From assembly GCF_047276495.1 (NCBI RefSeq), contig NZ_CP178543.1:6200001-6264000 (forward strand): a stretch of DNA of 64,000 nucleotides, read 5' to 3'. The notes under the pieces were generated by a model that searched no databases, was not told the origin of the DNA, and worked only from the letters and a program-made list of their open reading frames with translations. The position numbers and the translations under genes were made by a program. This stretch comes from Capilliphycus salinus (GTDB lineage Bacteria > Cyanobacteriota > Cyanobacteriia > Cyanobacteriales > Microcoleaceae). Shown here piece after piece: positions 1-9,093 of the stretch; the first letter of the stretch is position 1; every line of letters begins with the position of its first letter.

Positions 1-2
1 CC

Positions 3-1208
3 AAACTTAAACCCGCCACCCAACCGAGATTTTGGGGGCCAATCAGCGTCACGGCTATCGTTGTTGCTTTTATTTGGCAAGTTTCAGAACATCCCGAATG
101 GTTTGAGTTGGACGATCTGCGAGAAGCCGTTTCCAATTCGGGAAATTTCGACGATCGCCTTTCTCAAGAAGACCGATCAATTGCCGCCGATATTGACAGT
201 TCAGCCGTTTTGCTCAAAGAATTAGAAGGGCCACAACTGTTACCCTACCCCATAAACGAGCCAATTAACGCCGCAGAAGGCGTACTCGATCAAGCGCGTC
301 AATCCGGTTTAAATCGCTCTACAACGCCTTCAAGCTCGTCTAATCCGCTGTTAGAACCCCCATCGGCTTCCAATAATACCTTACCCGATTTTCCGGTTGC
401 GCCAACGCCATCGGACTCCAATAATATCCTCAATTTCAACCCCACCCCCACTCCTTCTTCTCCGCCCCCGTTACCTCAAAACCCTTCCGGCTTAACGCCT
501 GCGAATCCCTTCGAGGTCAACTATCCCAGTGCGACAACCGCCCCAGAGGGAGAGACATCCACCAATAATCCCCTACAGGCGGCGATGGATCAATATAATA
601 TCCAAGAACAAGGACAATCAAATCAACCGAGTTCATCTTCGTCCGATTTGAGGGTAAACAGCAATCAACCCCAAGTCAACCCGGTCAATGTTCCCGGAAA
701 ACCCACAAATTCCACCCCGACAAGCGTTGTCAGTCAACCCATTGTCGAAATTCCTCCCGCCACTTGGATTGTACCCCGTCCAAGCACAACTCCGACTCTC
801 CCCACCAGTCCGACAACGACAACCAACTCCTATCAAACCAATATTTCTATCACTCCCCCGGTTGTTCCTTCTCAACCGATAATTCCCCCCACCCGGACCG
901 ACGCCGCAGTTACTCCCGATATACAGAATATTTACAATTCCTACAGCACCTATCCCAACGTCAATTCTAACGGTTCCTACAGCGCTCCTTATCCGAATAA
1001 TAACGCTTCTCCCATTCAAGCCTATCCGGGCTATTCTAACAACACTTCAACCAATCCCCAAGACTATCAAGTTAATCAAAATAGTCTCATTCAAAGTCCC
1101 GCCGATCAATTTAATCAAATGAATCAGCAACGTTCTTACTCCGTTCCCCGTCCCATTCCCGGGCGCCGAATTGGAGGGGGCGAAATTAACACGTTTGCCA
1201 ATCCTTAA
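3..1208 (+). CDS. Pro/Ser/Asn/Thr-rich single-pass membrane protein, 5' partial
   Basis: The reading frame is open from base 3 of the window, so the gene begins upstream and only its last ~400 codons are seen. A hydrophobic stretch encoded at about 42-77 looks like one membrane anchor. It is followed by a short charged segment and then some 300 residues dominated by Pro, Ser, Asn, Thr and Gln, with no recognisable domain. This composition suggests an extended, disordered extracytoplasmic tail or linker. A TTG at 108 could be read as a start, but that would remove the anchor, so I prefer the longer partial frame. The stop overlaps the stop of the convergent downstream gene within TTAA. Function not recognised. 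Confidence 0.7.
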   Translation, partial: KLKPATQPRFWGPISVTAIVVAFIWQVSEHPEWFELDDLREAVSNSGNFDDRLSQEDRSIAADIDSSAVLLKELEGPQLLPYPINEPINAAEGVLDQARQSGLNRSTTPSSSSNPLLEPPSASNNTLPDFPVAPTPSDSNNILNFNPTPTPSSPPPLPQNPSGLTPANPFEVNYPSATTAPEGETSTNNPLQAAMDQYNIQEQGQSNQPSSSSSDLRVNSNQPQVNPVNVPGKPTNSTPTSVVSQPIVEIPPATWIVPRPSTTPTLPTSPTTTTNSYQTNISITPPVVPSQPIIPPTRTDAAVTPDIQNIYNSYSTYPNVNSNGSYSAPYPNNNASPIQAYPGYSNNTSTNPQDYQVNQNSLIQSPADQFNQMNQQRSYSVPRPIPGRRIGGGEINTFANP

Positions 1209-3001
1209 AGCCGGTTTTGACCTTGTTGTAAAATACATTCAGCATCGAGTAATTGTCTGTGTTCGCTTCTGACAACTGCACAACCTTCGACTAAAGTTGA
1301 AAGGACAAAGACTTGTCCTTGTTTGATGCTGTCTAAAATGGGTTCAACTAACTCGACTTGTCGAATTAAAACCCGGGTTGAAATGTATTCGGCTTTGAAT
1401 GTACTTTCTCCATCCAACAGCCAAAAATCAACCCCATATTTGCGGATAAAGTCTTGAACTTCGCTCAAATCAGAGCTATATTGAGCATTAACTAAGTCTA
1501 ATAAACGCTGGTAAAATTGAGTATAATATTGGGTATGGTAGGGGTAATCATATTCCAGTGCAATTAATGTCGAACGTTGGGCTAAAGTGGGAATAAAATC
1601 GGCTTCTTCTGAAAGGGTAGCGACTAAAGTTTCTTTGGGTTGTTTTTGCAGAAATTCATAAATTAGCGGTTCTTTTCCGGTGCGATAGAGTTGGTTGGGA
1701 AGGGTAACACCGGGTAAAAAAGGAACAATTATTAGCAACATTCCCAAACCGAACGTTAGGCTAAAAAACGTTAATTGGTAGCGATTAAAACCGTTTTCTA
1801 TCAGTTGAATTAAAGCCCGAATTTGGGCTTCTAGAATTAAGATTACCGCCAAACCTGCGGCGAAAATTAACACAATTTTGAAGCTGTGGTAAGTGTAGCG
1901 AGTTGGAAAATATAGCTGGAATAAAACCGCATGGGCTAAGAAATATAATCCCAAAGAGGCTAATAAGATTTGTCCTAAAAGTTTAATTTCAGAATCGATT
2001 TGTTTGGCGATAGGAAAGCGTTGAGTTTGTTTGAGTAAAAACGGTAAGGCGAACCCAAATAAAGCCAGCGGGGGTATAAGTCCGATAAAGAGTAAACCCG
2101 TTTGAGGGGCGACTAACCAGTAAATAAAAGGATTATCGTGAAAGAAAAAAGCCCGTCCAAATAACCCGTCTAAAGGGTAAAATTCGGGTCTTAATTTGGC
2201 TTCAGCAAGGGTGATCATTTCGCCAAATTCAGTTGTATTGAGTTTGTAGGGGAGTAAAATTAAAACCGTAACAATTCCTCCCGCTAACCAAGCTAAACGG
2301 TTGAATTTTTGAGAAGAAAGCTTTATTTTGTTATTGTGGAAATCAAACAATCTGAGGGTTAAAATCCCTAAAAATAGCAGGGTAATTTGGGGATAAAATA
2401 AACCCGATAAAGCGATCAAAATTAGCAAAGGAAATAAAGATTGACGCAATAGGTAATATAAAAAAGCCAAAAATATCGGATAAACAAACGCTCTCGGTGT
2501 CGCAGAAACGAGATCATCTTCTATCCATAACGCTTGGTTTAAAATCAATGTTGTGATCAAACCAACTGCGGGAATGGGTAACAGTTGTAAACTGACTGCA
2601 AAACAATAAACTGTGGTAATTAACCCTAAAATTAGCGGTAAAATCTTACTCGCAATCAAAGGATTAATTCCAAAAAAAGCGATAATTTTATAAAAAACTT
2701 TGTAACCCCAAGGCGCGAGAGATTCCAAATAATTGGCGATTAAATCTTGGGGAAAAAGTTCGGAGTCGAGAAAGCGTTGCATCCAAAAAACGTGTTGTCT
2801 CGCATCATCCTGAATCACATATTCGCTGTTAAAAGCCTGTTGCATGGAAAGAAAACCGTAGAAAAAAGCAATCAACAGACTGAGGATGAAACACCATCTA
2901 AAATGAGGATTATAGCGAGAAAGAGTTGGGGTTGTTAAAGATTGATGAAAAGCGGTAAAAACTGGTTTTAAAAAGGGCTTGAAGCTTTGAGTTTTGAACA
3001 T
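1205..3001 (-). CDS. Polytopic membrane protein, GT-C glycosyltransferase-like
   Basis: A 598-residue protein with about ten hydrophobic segments. A short loop after the first membrane segment carries an acidic pair (VIQDDARQHV, around residues 80-90). GT-C glycosyltransferases, such as PMT/ArnT-type enzymes using lipid-linked sugars, keep catalytic acidic residues in this place. The C-terminal ~120 residues form a soluble domain, also common in that class. The gene lies 45 bp downstream of lptF on the same strand, so it may be cotranscribed with the LPS-export genes, which would suit a role in envelope glycan assembly. The family assignment rests on topology and one motif only; it could be another type of large membrane protein. 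Confidence 0.6.
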   Translation of the reverse strand: MFKTQSFKPFLKPVFTAFHQSLTTPTLSRYNPHFRWCFILSLLIAFFYGFLSMQQAFNSEYVIQDDARQHVFWMQRFLDSELFPQDLIANYLESLAPWGYKVFYKIIAFFGINPLIASKILPLILGLITTVYCFAVSLQLLPIPAVGLITTLILNQALWIEDDLVSATPRAFVYPIFLAFLYYLLRQSLFPLLILIALSGLFYPQITLLFLGILTLRLFDFHNNKIKLSSQKFNRLAWLAGGIVTVLILLPYKLNTTEFGEMITLAEAKLRPEFYPLDGLFGRAFFFHDNPFIYWLVAPQTGLLFIGLIPPLALFGFALPFLLKQTQRFPIAKQIDSEIKLLGQILLASLGLYFLAHAVLFQLYFPTRYTYHSFKIVLIFAAGLAVILILEAQIRALIQLIENGFNRYQLTFFSLTFGLGMLLIIVPFLPGVTLPNQLYRTGKEPLIYEFLQKQPKETLVATLSEEADFIPTLAQRSTLIALEYDYPYHTQYYTQFYQRLLDLVNAQYSSDLSEVQDFIRKYGVDFWLLDGESTFKAEYISTRVLIRQVELVEPILDSIKQGQVFVLSTLVEGCAVVRSEHRQLLDAECILQQGQNRL

Positions 3002-3046
3002 ATTAAACGATAGATACTCCCGTTGTTTGAGAAGAATTTCAGGAAA

Positions 3047-4225
3047 TTAACGAGATGTTCGATACAGTAAAAAACTAGAAACCCCCAAACCGATAGCAAT
3101 GGGTAGCCAACCCGCAACAAAAGGAGTTAAAATCCCTTTTTGTCCCAAAGCACCCGTAACAAATGCTAACAGATAATAGGAAAAAATAATGATAATACTC
3201 AGCCCAAAACTGGTACCCCGACTGGTTCGTTCAGGGCGACAACCCAGCGCCGCACCCAACAAACCAAACACCACACAAACAAACGGAAGGGAATATTTTT
3301 GTTGAATTCTAACTTTAGTTTTCTGTACAATCTTGTCATTACCACTGCTTTTCATCAGTTCTAAATATTCGTGGGCTTGTATAATATTCATCTCATCATA
3401 GCGACGTTTGCGACTGGCTAAATCTAAAGGAACGCGAGACAATTTTAACTCTTTGTGATCGAAACGGACAATATTACGATAAGATCCTTGAGGATCGACC
3501 ATGTAAACCGTACCGTCGTAAAAATCCCAACTTTGTTCGGTTCCATTCCAAACCGCCGATTCCGAGGAAATAATTTGAGTAATTCCCTGTTGAGATTGAT
3601 CCAAAATTGTCACCCCCTTCATGTTCTTCCCATCAAATTCTTGAGCATAAAATAAACGCACAAGGATGCTGACTTCTTCATCCGAATTTTCGACAGGAAC
3701 GCGACGATATTCGGGATAGAAAATATTATCTTCTTTGACGGGAAGTCGATCTTGATGCAGTGCTTTTTCCAGAGTAATAGAAGCCCGATAGTTGCTGGCG
3801 GGAACGAGTAATTCATTAAACACAAACATAGAAGCGGTAATAAACAAGCTAAAAATTAGCGTGGGAATCACCAACCGATAAATACTAATTCCGCAACTTC
3901 GCAAAGCGACAACTTCGCTATCGCTAGACATTCGCCCATAAACAATTAACGTCGTCAACACCATCGACATCGGGAAGGATAAAACGATAAATTCGGGCAT
4001 TTTCAACAAAAAGATTTGCACCGCAATTCCCACATCCAAACCCGACTCGGCAATTTGACGAACCAAGTCAAAAACCGTATCAATCGAAAGCGCAACCGAG
4101 GTAAACAATCCCACCCCAAACAAAAACGGAGCGATGAGTTCAGTAATAATATAGCGATCTAAAATCGACAGATGGAAACTCGGAAATTTTAAAGAACTAA
4201 TCGACTTGGAAATTGATGTTTTCAT
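3047..4225 (-). CDS. lptF: LptF/LptG family LPS-export permease
   Basis: A 392-residue YjgP/YjgQ-family protein. Three N-terminal membrane segments are followed by a periplasmic beta-jellyroll-like region (about residues 130-270) and three C-terminal membrane segments, the usual LptF/G layout. In the family the permease extracts lipopolysaccharide from the inner membrane and passes it to the periplasmic LptA bridge, using LptB as ATPase. The start codon overlaps the stop of lptB as ATGA, so the two are translationally coupled. Only one permease gene is seen here; cyanobacteria often carry a single gene of this type, so it may act as a homodimer. Whether to call it LptF or LptG cannot be decided. 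Confidence 0.9.
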   Translation of the reverse strand: MKTSISKSISSLKFPSFHLSILDRYIITELIAPFLFGVGLFTSVALSIDTVFDLVRQIAESGLDVGIAVQIFLLKMPEFIVLSFPMSMVLTTLIVYGRMSSDSEVVALRSCGISIYRLVIPTLIFSLFITASMFVFNELLVPASNYRASITLEKALHQDRLPVKEDNIFYPEYRRVPVENSDEEVSILVRLFYAQEFDGKNMKGVTILDQSQQGITQIISSESAVWNGTEQSWDFYDGTVYMVDPQGSYRNIVRFDHKELKLSRVPLDLASRKRRYDEMNIIQAHEYLELMKSSGNDKIVQKTKVRIQQKYSLPFVCVVFGLLGAALGCRPERTSRGTSFGLSIIIIFSYYLLAFVTGALGQKGILTPFVAGWLPIAIGLGVSSFLLYRTSR

Positions 4226-4950
4226 AGTTGAAAGCTATCACCAAGGTAATATTGTCGTACTAGAGGATTATTGTAAAGTTCTTCAGTCGAACCGGAAGCA
4301 AAAATTTGTCCGTCTCGCATAATGTAAGCGCGATCGGTAATTTTCAGCGTTTCGCGAACATTGTGATCGGTAATTAAAATTCCCATTTGGCGCGCACGAA
4401 GTCGAGCGACAATTTGTTGAATTTCAGATACCGCAATGGGATCGACACCAGCGAAAGGTTCATCAAGCAATAAAAAGTTAGGAGACCTCACACCACTAGC
4501 CAAAGCACGGGCGAGTTCAGTCCGTCGTCGTTCCCCTCCTGAGACTTGATTTCCCATCGTATCGGCGACTTTATCCAAGCGAAACTCCCGCAGTAAAGTA
4601 TTCAGTCGAGAACGCCATAAATGGGGAGGAACTTGGGTTTGTTGCAAGATGAGCAGAATATTGTCCCTGACAGTTAAGTGACGAAAAATACTCGCTTCTT
4701 GTGTCAGATAACCAATTCCCAGTCGCGCCCGTTTGTGAATGGGTAAAGTGGTAATATCCTGTTCATCGAGATAGACGCTACCTTCATCGGGCTTTTCGAG
4801 TCCTGTAGCGATGTAAAATGTGGTTGTCTTCCCGGCACCATTGGGGCCAAGCAAACCCACAATTTCCCCTTGAGAAACCGACAAGTGTACCCGACTGACA
4901 ACGCTGCGTTTTCCGTAGGATTTATGAATATTCTCCAGTACAATTTTCAT
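4222..4950 (-). CDS. lptB: LPS export ABC transporter ATP-binding protein LptB
   Basis: A 242-residue ABC ATPase with all diagnostic motifs: Walker A GPNGAGKTT (about residue 35), Q-loop YLTQEASIFRHL, signature VSGGERRRTELARAL, Walker B LLLDEPFAGVDP and the switch histidine in ITDHNVRETL. The YLTQEASIFRHLTV segment is typical of LptB and distinguishes it from branched-chain amino-acid importers. It would power LPS extraction by the adjacent LptF-type permease. The length is normal for the family, and the 3' end overlaps the permease start by 4 bp, supporting an operon. Confidence 0.95.
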   Translation of the reverse strand: MKIVLENIHKSYGKRSVVSRVHLSVSQGEIVGLLGPNGAGKTTTFYIATGLEKPDEGSVYLDEQDITTLPIHKRARLGIGYLTQEASIFRHLTVRDNILLILQQTQVPPHLWRSRLNTLLREFRLDKVADTMGNQVSGGERRRTELARALASGVRSPNFLLLDEPFAGVDPIAVSEIQQIVARLRARQMGILITDHNVRETLKITDRAYIMRDGQIFASGSTEELYNNPLVRQYYLGDSFQL

Positions 4951-5181
4951 AAACTGATCAAGCTTTAAACTGCCGAGGTCGTTGAATTGAGACGAACAAA
5001 AGAGTAAGCCCAGATGAAAACCTAGACTGAAAAAATCCCCTTCGGGTTCAATGGGCGCGATTGTTTGTTCTCAAAAAACTATCTACTCCTTTGCTTACGT
5101 TTATGCAGCGGCAGTTTTTTGGCTTTTAAGCCCTACTCGCGATCGCAAGTATTGTTCAGTATACAATTACTGCGTTGAATT

Positions 5182-5718
5182 TTAGGGAGCAGCAGGAGCG
5201 CTAAAGGGATTTTTAAAAGCGGGTTTGGGGTTAAACGGTTCAACCGCAGCATTTTTGGCACTGGTGCTGTCGTCGGGAACAATATAAATGGATTCCACCT
5301 GTTGACCGCCGGCGGGGAGGGCCACAAAGCGTCCTTCATCGATCAGATAGGTAACGGTTTCTCCGCGAATACTGTTACCTTCTTGTAAAATGAACACATC
5401 TCCGCTCAATACAATTCGCCGTTCTCGACTAAAATATTGAGCTTGGGCGGCGGTTGCTTGAATGTTGCGGGCGGGATAGTTAATTTGAACGTTACCCCGA
5501 GCGGTGACTATTCCGGTATTGGCATCTGCTTCTTGAATATCAGAGCGAACCGTCATCGCCGTTGCGGGGTCTTGTTTAGCCGGAGGTGCGGGTTGGGCTT
5601 GGCTGACAGCCGGATTGAAAAAGTTTTCAGATACAATTATACTGCCGAATGCTCCGGGCAGTAATAGGGCAATCAGTAAGCGTGATCGAGTGGAATTCAG
5701 GAATTTAGAAAAAAGCAT
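5182..5718 (-). CDS. lptA: LptA/OstA-like periplasmic LPS-transport protein
   Basis: A 178-residue exported protein. Residues 1-40 form a signal peptide (basic start, hydrophobic core, AVSQA before QPAPP). The rest resembles the OstA-like N-terminal domain, with the usual order of short strands: an unbound-polymer region, TARGNVQINYP, ARNIQATAAQAQYFSRERRIVLSGDVFI, then GNSIRGETVTYLIDEGRFVA. LptA proteins form the periplasmic bridge carrying LPS to the outer membrane. It is the first gene of the minus-strand lptA-lptB-lptF run, though a 230-bp gap separates it from lptB, so a separate lptB promoter is possible. The Pro/Ala-rich C-terminus is not conserved in the family. Confidence 0.88.
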   Translation of the reverse strand: MLFSKFLNSTRSRLLIALLLPGAFGSIIVSENFFNPAVSQAQPAPPAKQDPATAMTVRSDIQEADANTGIVTARGNVQINYPARNIQATAAQAQYFSRERRIVLSGDVFILQEGNSIRGETVTYLIDEGRFVALPAGGQQVESIYIVPDDSTSAKNAAVEPFNPKPAFKNPFSAPAAP

Positions 5719-5844
5719 TATAACTGATTAGCAGAACAGGACAGACACGACGTTGATAAAGACGTTGATAAAATAGACTGATCTGTGTGCCTATTGTACT
5801 CGATACAACACCGTCATTGTGCGATCCGGCGATTGGTCGTTAAG

Positions 5845-5906
5845 AGGGAATAGGGAATAGGGAATAGGGAATAGGGAATGGGGAATAGGGAATAGGGAAT
5901 AGGGAG
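5845..5906. repeat. GGGAATA heptamer tandem repeat (STRR type)
   Basis: About eight consecutive copies of a 7-bp unit (GGGAATA, with one GGGAATG variant) lie between lptA and the pentapeptide-repeat gene. Short heptamer tandem repeats of this composition are common in intergenic DNA of filamentous cyanobacteria. An apparent reading frame through the repeat is an artefact of its regular spacing. Confidence 0.9.
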
Positions 5907-6141
5907 TCGGGTTGGTAGGGGCGCGCCTCTGTAAAAATGTATGTTTTCTGAGAAATAACCTCACTAAACCCGCCCAGGTGTCGGGTTTCGGGTTTCGGGA
6001 ATAGGCAAGATCTCACCCTGCACCCCCTGCACCCGGTCCAACAACCCATCCGTTTCCAAGCATCATTAACCCAAAAAACCCACACTCAACCCATCCGTTA
6101 CCCACCTCCCCACCTCCCCCGTCACCCCTCTCCCCGACACC

Positions 6142-6204
6142 GGGGCGGGTTTAGATCAGTTGTTGGTGGGACATTATAAATCTATTGGGAACCCGCCCCT
6201 ACAA
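6142..6204. repeat. Fold-back intergenic element, copy 1
   Basis: GGGGCGGGTT at 6142-6151 is the exact inverse of AACCCGCCCC at 6190-6199, enclosing about 38 bp, and is followed by TACA. The same outer sequences recur at 12979-13040 around an unrelated centre. This looks like a small palindromic dispersed repeat or MITE-like element. The surrounding 5.7-6.5 kb interval otherwise holds low-complexity C-rich sequence and the promoter region of the next gene, with no gene I can support. Confidence 0.65.
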
Positions 6205-6544
6205 ATCTGACTTCTAACACCTGAAATCTTTAATTTACTTCCCGGATGTGAAAAATCTGATCCGAAGTGCGATCTTCTAGGTATAATGGTCTAGAAACTT
6301 ATCTTTCAGTTAGTTAAGGTACGGATTAAAAGCAAAGTCTCAATGGCCAAGATCTAATCTTGTATAACGAGGCTTTATTTTACAGTATCTTTTCTCCAAA
6401 CTTCTTCGACAGATTTTCGACAGATTGAAGTCGTTCTAAGATTTGGGGATCGTGTTTTCTATGCTGATTCAGCAGGGGTTTGGATTGGGTGCTTAAGGTT
6501 TGTTTTAAATGTGAGAGGGTTGTTTCGTTAGACAACAGAACAGC

Positions 6545-8821
6545 ATGACAAACGGATGTAAATATAACGATTATCAGGCGGAATCATATTCCGGCGCTTA
6601 TCCTACCATCCCCGATCCGGAACTCGATCAAGAGGTCATCTATCAGTTTTTTATTCAGTGTATTCGTCAGTGGGAACCCCAAGACGTTTTAGATGAATTT
6701 GAAAATATTTTTATTCATCTATCCTGTCCCGACAGCCTGCGAGTTGTGGAAGCGATTACGAATATTATTGAGTCGAAACAAGAGTTTATTTTTATAAATA
6801 CTCTCAAGCGGGTTTGTTATATTCTGATCAATAACTGGTACATCAATCGAAAACATCAGTATGTTCAAAAACTGATTGATTTACTAGAAGAAACTCAAGA
6901 AGATGAAAGTATTGCTATCGATCAGAATTTGAATCGTTTGGGAAATTGGCTGCGGAATTTCTTCAACAGTGCAGAATATCAAACGATCAAAAACTGTGCG
7001 TTAAAATCGAAGAAAGATTGGAGTCATCGTTACACGTCCTATCTGCTCGTTCCCGAATATATCGACAACGACGAAAACTCCAAAGAACAAAAAGAATTTG
7101 CTCGAAATTTATCAAAACAGCTAAAAGATAAATATAAATTTGATTTGGCGATGTATGTGGCGCGATCAAATTCGACAGCGATATTGGGAGAAAGACGAAC
7201 GAATCCAACTCAGCTAGGCGATGAAGTTATACAGCTAATCAAGAAAACCATATCGACTCAAAGAATCTCCAGTTATACCCAGCAAGCCAAACTCTTTCTC
7301 CGAGATACCCAAGACCTAAATTACGCCGAATTTAAAAAAGCTTTACCCGAATATTTAATGATAGCAAATAACGCTCCGTTTCCCATTAATAAGGTGCGGG
7401 AAAAGCTGATTAAAAAACTGGATTTTATTTATACCCACTACGAAGAACGAACAATCAATAAAGGGTTAATAATCCGCACCTGCAACCGCCTGATAGAAAC
7501 TCTGACCACCGAAGATAACAAAACGCCTTCGCCGATTTTCACCCTATTAACGACTCACGGAAATCCCCTCACTTTGGTGATTATGCTGCTGAAAATCGTC
7601 TTGATTTGTAGTGCAGCGAGAACCTATTTAGAACTGTGTATTTCCAAACTGATTCAACAATATCAAGACTACGAAGAACACCAATGTCAGCGTCTAATAC
7701 ACTTTTTAGAAGTCTTCAACTTGGTGTTTACTATTTTTACGGAAAACGTGCAGTTTCATCTGGTTAAAGTTCCCGAAAGACAAGCCTCTCCCCTGATGAG
7801 CAGTTTGGACTCTTATCAGGTTTTTTGTCAATCTAAAGGGCCGGACTTGCGAGGAACGAACCTGAAAGGGGTAAACTTAAGTAGTCTAGAATTGCGGGGT
7901 GCCGATCTGCGAGATAGCGATCTCAGCGAAATTGAACTCGTTCAAATTGACTTGCGACTGGCTAACCTCAGCGGTGTCAACCTCAGCGGAGCAATTCTCG
8001 ATCAGTCTCAACTGTTAGTTGCTAATATATCAGAAGCGGATTTGAGTCATGCCAGTCTGTTAGCAACCGACCTGCGACGAGCCGATTTAAGCCGGACAAA
8101 TCTCACCAATGCGAATTTAACAAAAGCAACTTTAGATTTAGCCAATCTCCGACAAGCCAAATTAACCCATGCTAATCTCGTTGAAGCCAGCTTAAATGCA
8201 ACAGACTTGAGTGATGCGGATTTGTGCGGTGCGGATTTGCAAAATGTTAATCTCAGAGGAGCAAACTTAACGGGAGTTAATCTCAGTTATGCCAACCTCA
8301 AAGGTGCAAACCTCCAAGATGCGAACTTAGCCGGTGCTAACCTCAGCGGAGTTAATCTGTCTCATGTCGATTTATCTCATGCTAACCTCAGCAATGCCAA
8401 TTTAGAAGCAACCAATCTTTATCGAGTCAATTTCACTCACGCTAATCTTAGCGCCGCCAACTTGAAAAATGCCAATCTCAGCGAAGCCAATTTGAGAAGT
8501 GCCAATCTCAGCTATGCTAATCTCAATTCTGCTATTTTACGTCGGGCTAACTTAAACCGAGCGGTGATCATTAAAGCGCAAATTTGCAACGCTGATTTAA
8601 CTCGGGCTAAACTGATAGAGGTCGAACTCAGCGAAGCCAATCTTGCTTATGCTCAAATTCGCCATGCTAACCTAACTAATGCTAAACTCTTCAAAACCAA
8701 TCTACGAGGCGCTAATTTGTTTGGGAGCAATGTCATCGATGCAATTGTCAAAGAAGCGAAGTTTGGTAACAACTCGGGACTGTCCGATGATGTTCGTCGG
8801 TGTTTGAAATTGAGACAGTAG
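6545..8821 (+). CDS. Pentapeptide-repeat protein with long helical N-terminal region
   Basis: A 758-residue protein in two halves. Residues 1-430 look alpha-helical and match no domain I recognise. Residues from about 432 to 745 are an almost unbroken run of roughly 60 pentapeptides of the form A(D/N)LXX, which fold as a right-handed quadrilateral beta-helix. Cyanobacterial genomes hold many such proteins, mostly of unknown function. There is no signal peptide or membrane segment, so a cytoplasmic location is likely. It stands alone, with a 700-bp upstream gap and a hairpin downstream at 8852. The first ATG is used; no strong Shine-Dalgarno sequence is visible. Confidence 0.92.
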   Translation: MTNGCKYNDYQAESYSGAYPTIPDPELDQEVIYQFFIQCIRQWEPQDVLDEFENIFIHLSCPDSLRVVEAITNIIESKQEFIFINTLKRVCYILINNWYINRKHQYVQKLIDLLEETQEDESIAIDQNLNRLGNWLRNFFNSAEYQTIKNCALKSKKDWSHRYTSYLLVPEYIDNDENSKEQKEFARNLSKQLKDKYKFDLAMYVARSNSTAILGERRTNPTQLGDEVIQLIKKTISTQRISSYTQQAKLFLRDTQDLNYAEFKKALPEYLMIANNAPFPINKVREKLIKKLDFIYTHYEERTINKGLIIRTCNRLIETLTTEDNKTPSPIFTLLTTHGNPLTLVIMLLKIVLICSAARTYLELCISKLIQQYQDYEEHQCQRLIHFLEVFNLVFTIFTENVQFHLVKVPERQASPLMSSLDSYQVFCQSKGPDLRGTNLKGVNLSSLELRGADLRDSDLSEIELVQIDLRLANLSGVNLSGAILDQSQLLVANISEADLSHASLLATDLRRADLSRTNLTNANLTKATLDLANLRQAKLTHANLVEASLNATDLSDADLCGADLQNVNLRGANLTGVNLSYANLKGANLQDANLAGANLSGVNLSHVDLSHANLSNANLEATNLYRVNFTHANLSAANLKNANLSEANLRSANLSYANLNSAILRRANLNRAVIIKAQICNADLTRAKLIEVELSEANLAYAQIRHANLTNAKLFKTNLRGANLFGSNVIDAIVKEAKFGNNSGLSDDVRRCLKLRQ

Positions 8822-8851
8822 CAACTCTAAAAATAACCCGATAACACTCTA

Positions 8852-8880
8852 GTAAAGACGTTCTCTCGGAACGTCTCTAC
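8852..8880. terminator. Hairpin between the pentapeptide-repeat gene and petL
   Basis: An inverted repeat with 13-bp arms, 11 of 13 positions paired (GTAAAGACGTTCT against GGAACGTCTCTAC), lies between two convergent genes. The run TGGGGTTTTG follows on the plus strand. It probably ends transcription of the pentapeptide-repeat gene and perhaps petL. The same hairpin type also occurs as a dispersed intergenic repeat in cyanobacteria, so a repeat origin is equally possible. Confidence 0.5.
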
Positions 8881-8898
8881 TGGGGTTTTGCTGTTATT

Positions 8899-9000
8899 CT
8901 AAATCAGCTTAATCAAACGGAACGTAAAGAAAATCCCAAACGCAACGGCTAAAGCAGCCACGTAAATTCCCGCATAGGAGATTAGCGCACCAACACTCAT
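8899..9000 (-). CDS. petL: Cytochrome b6f complex subunit PetL
   Basis: A 33-codon gene ending in TAG. The product starts MSVGALISYAG and ends FTFRLIKLI, with a single membrane span of about 22 hydrophobic residues between. Cyanobacterial PetL proteins are 31-33 residues long, have one span and typically end in the IKLI-type tail seen here. PetL is a small peripheral subunit that stabilises the cytochrome b6f dimer in the thylakoid membrane. A GGAG sequence lies about 10 bp before the ATG. It is transcribed divergently from aroB. A gene this short is easily missed; the identification rests on length, topology and tail. Confidence 0.82.
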   Translation of the reverse strand: MSVGALISYAGIYVAALAVAFGIFFTFRLIKLI

Positions 9001-9093
9001 TGTTTTGAACTCCACAAAAGGTCATCATAACTATTGAAACACGAGGTGAGCTAGAATACATCTGTGCTGGGGTAAATTGATCGGGGAAAAACC

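Noticed and set aside
633..1019. 128-codon minus-strand frame
   Set aside because: It lies opposite the Pro/Ser/Asn-rich gene and reflects its biased codons; no independent support.
5031..5050. Possible terminator after lptB... between lptA and lptB (CCC-GAA-GGGG then Ts on the minus strand)
   Set aside because: The stem is only 3-4 bp; too weak to call.
5840..6085. 81-codon minus-strand frame upstream of lptA
   Set aside because: It is a translation of the GGGAATA heptamer array and C-rich flanks, with repetitive residues and no ribosome-binding site.
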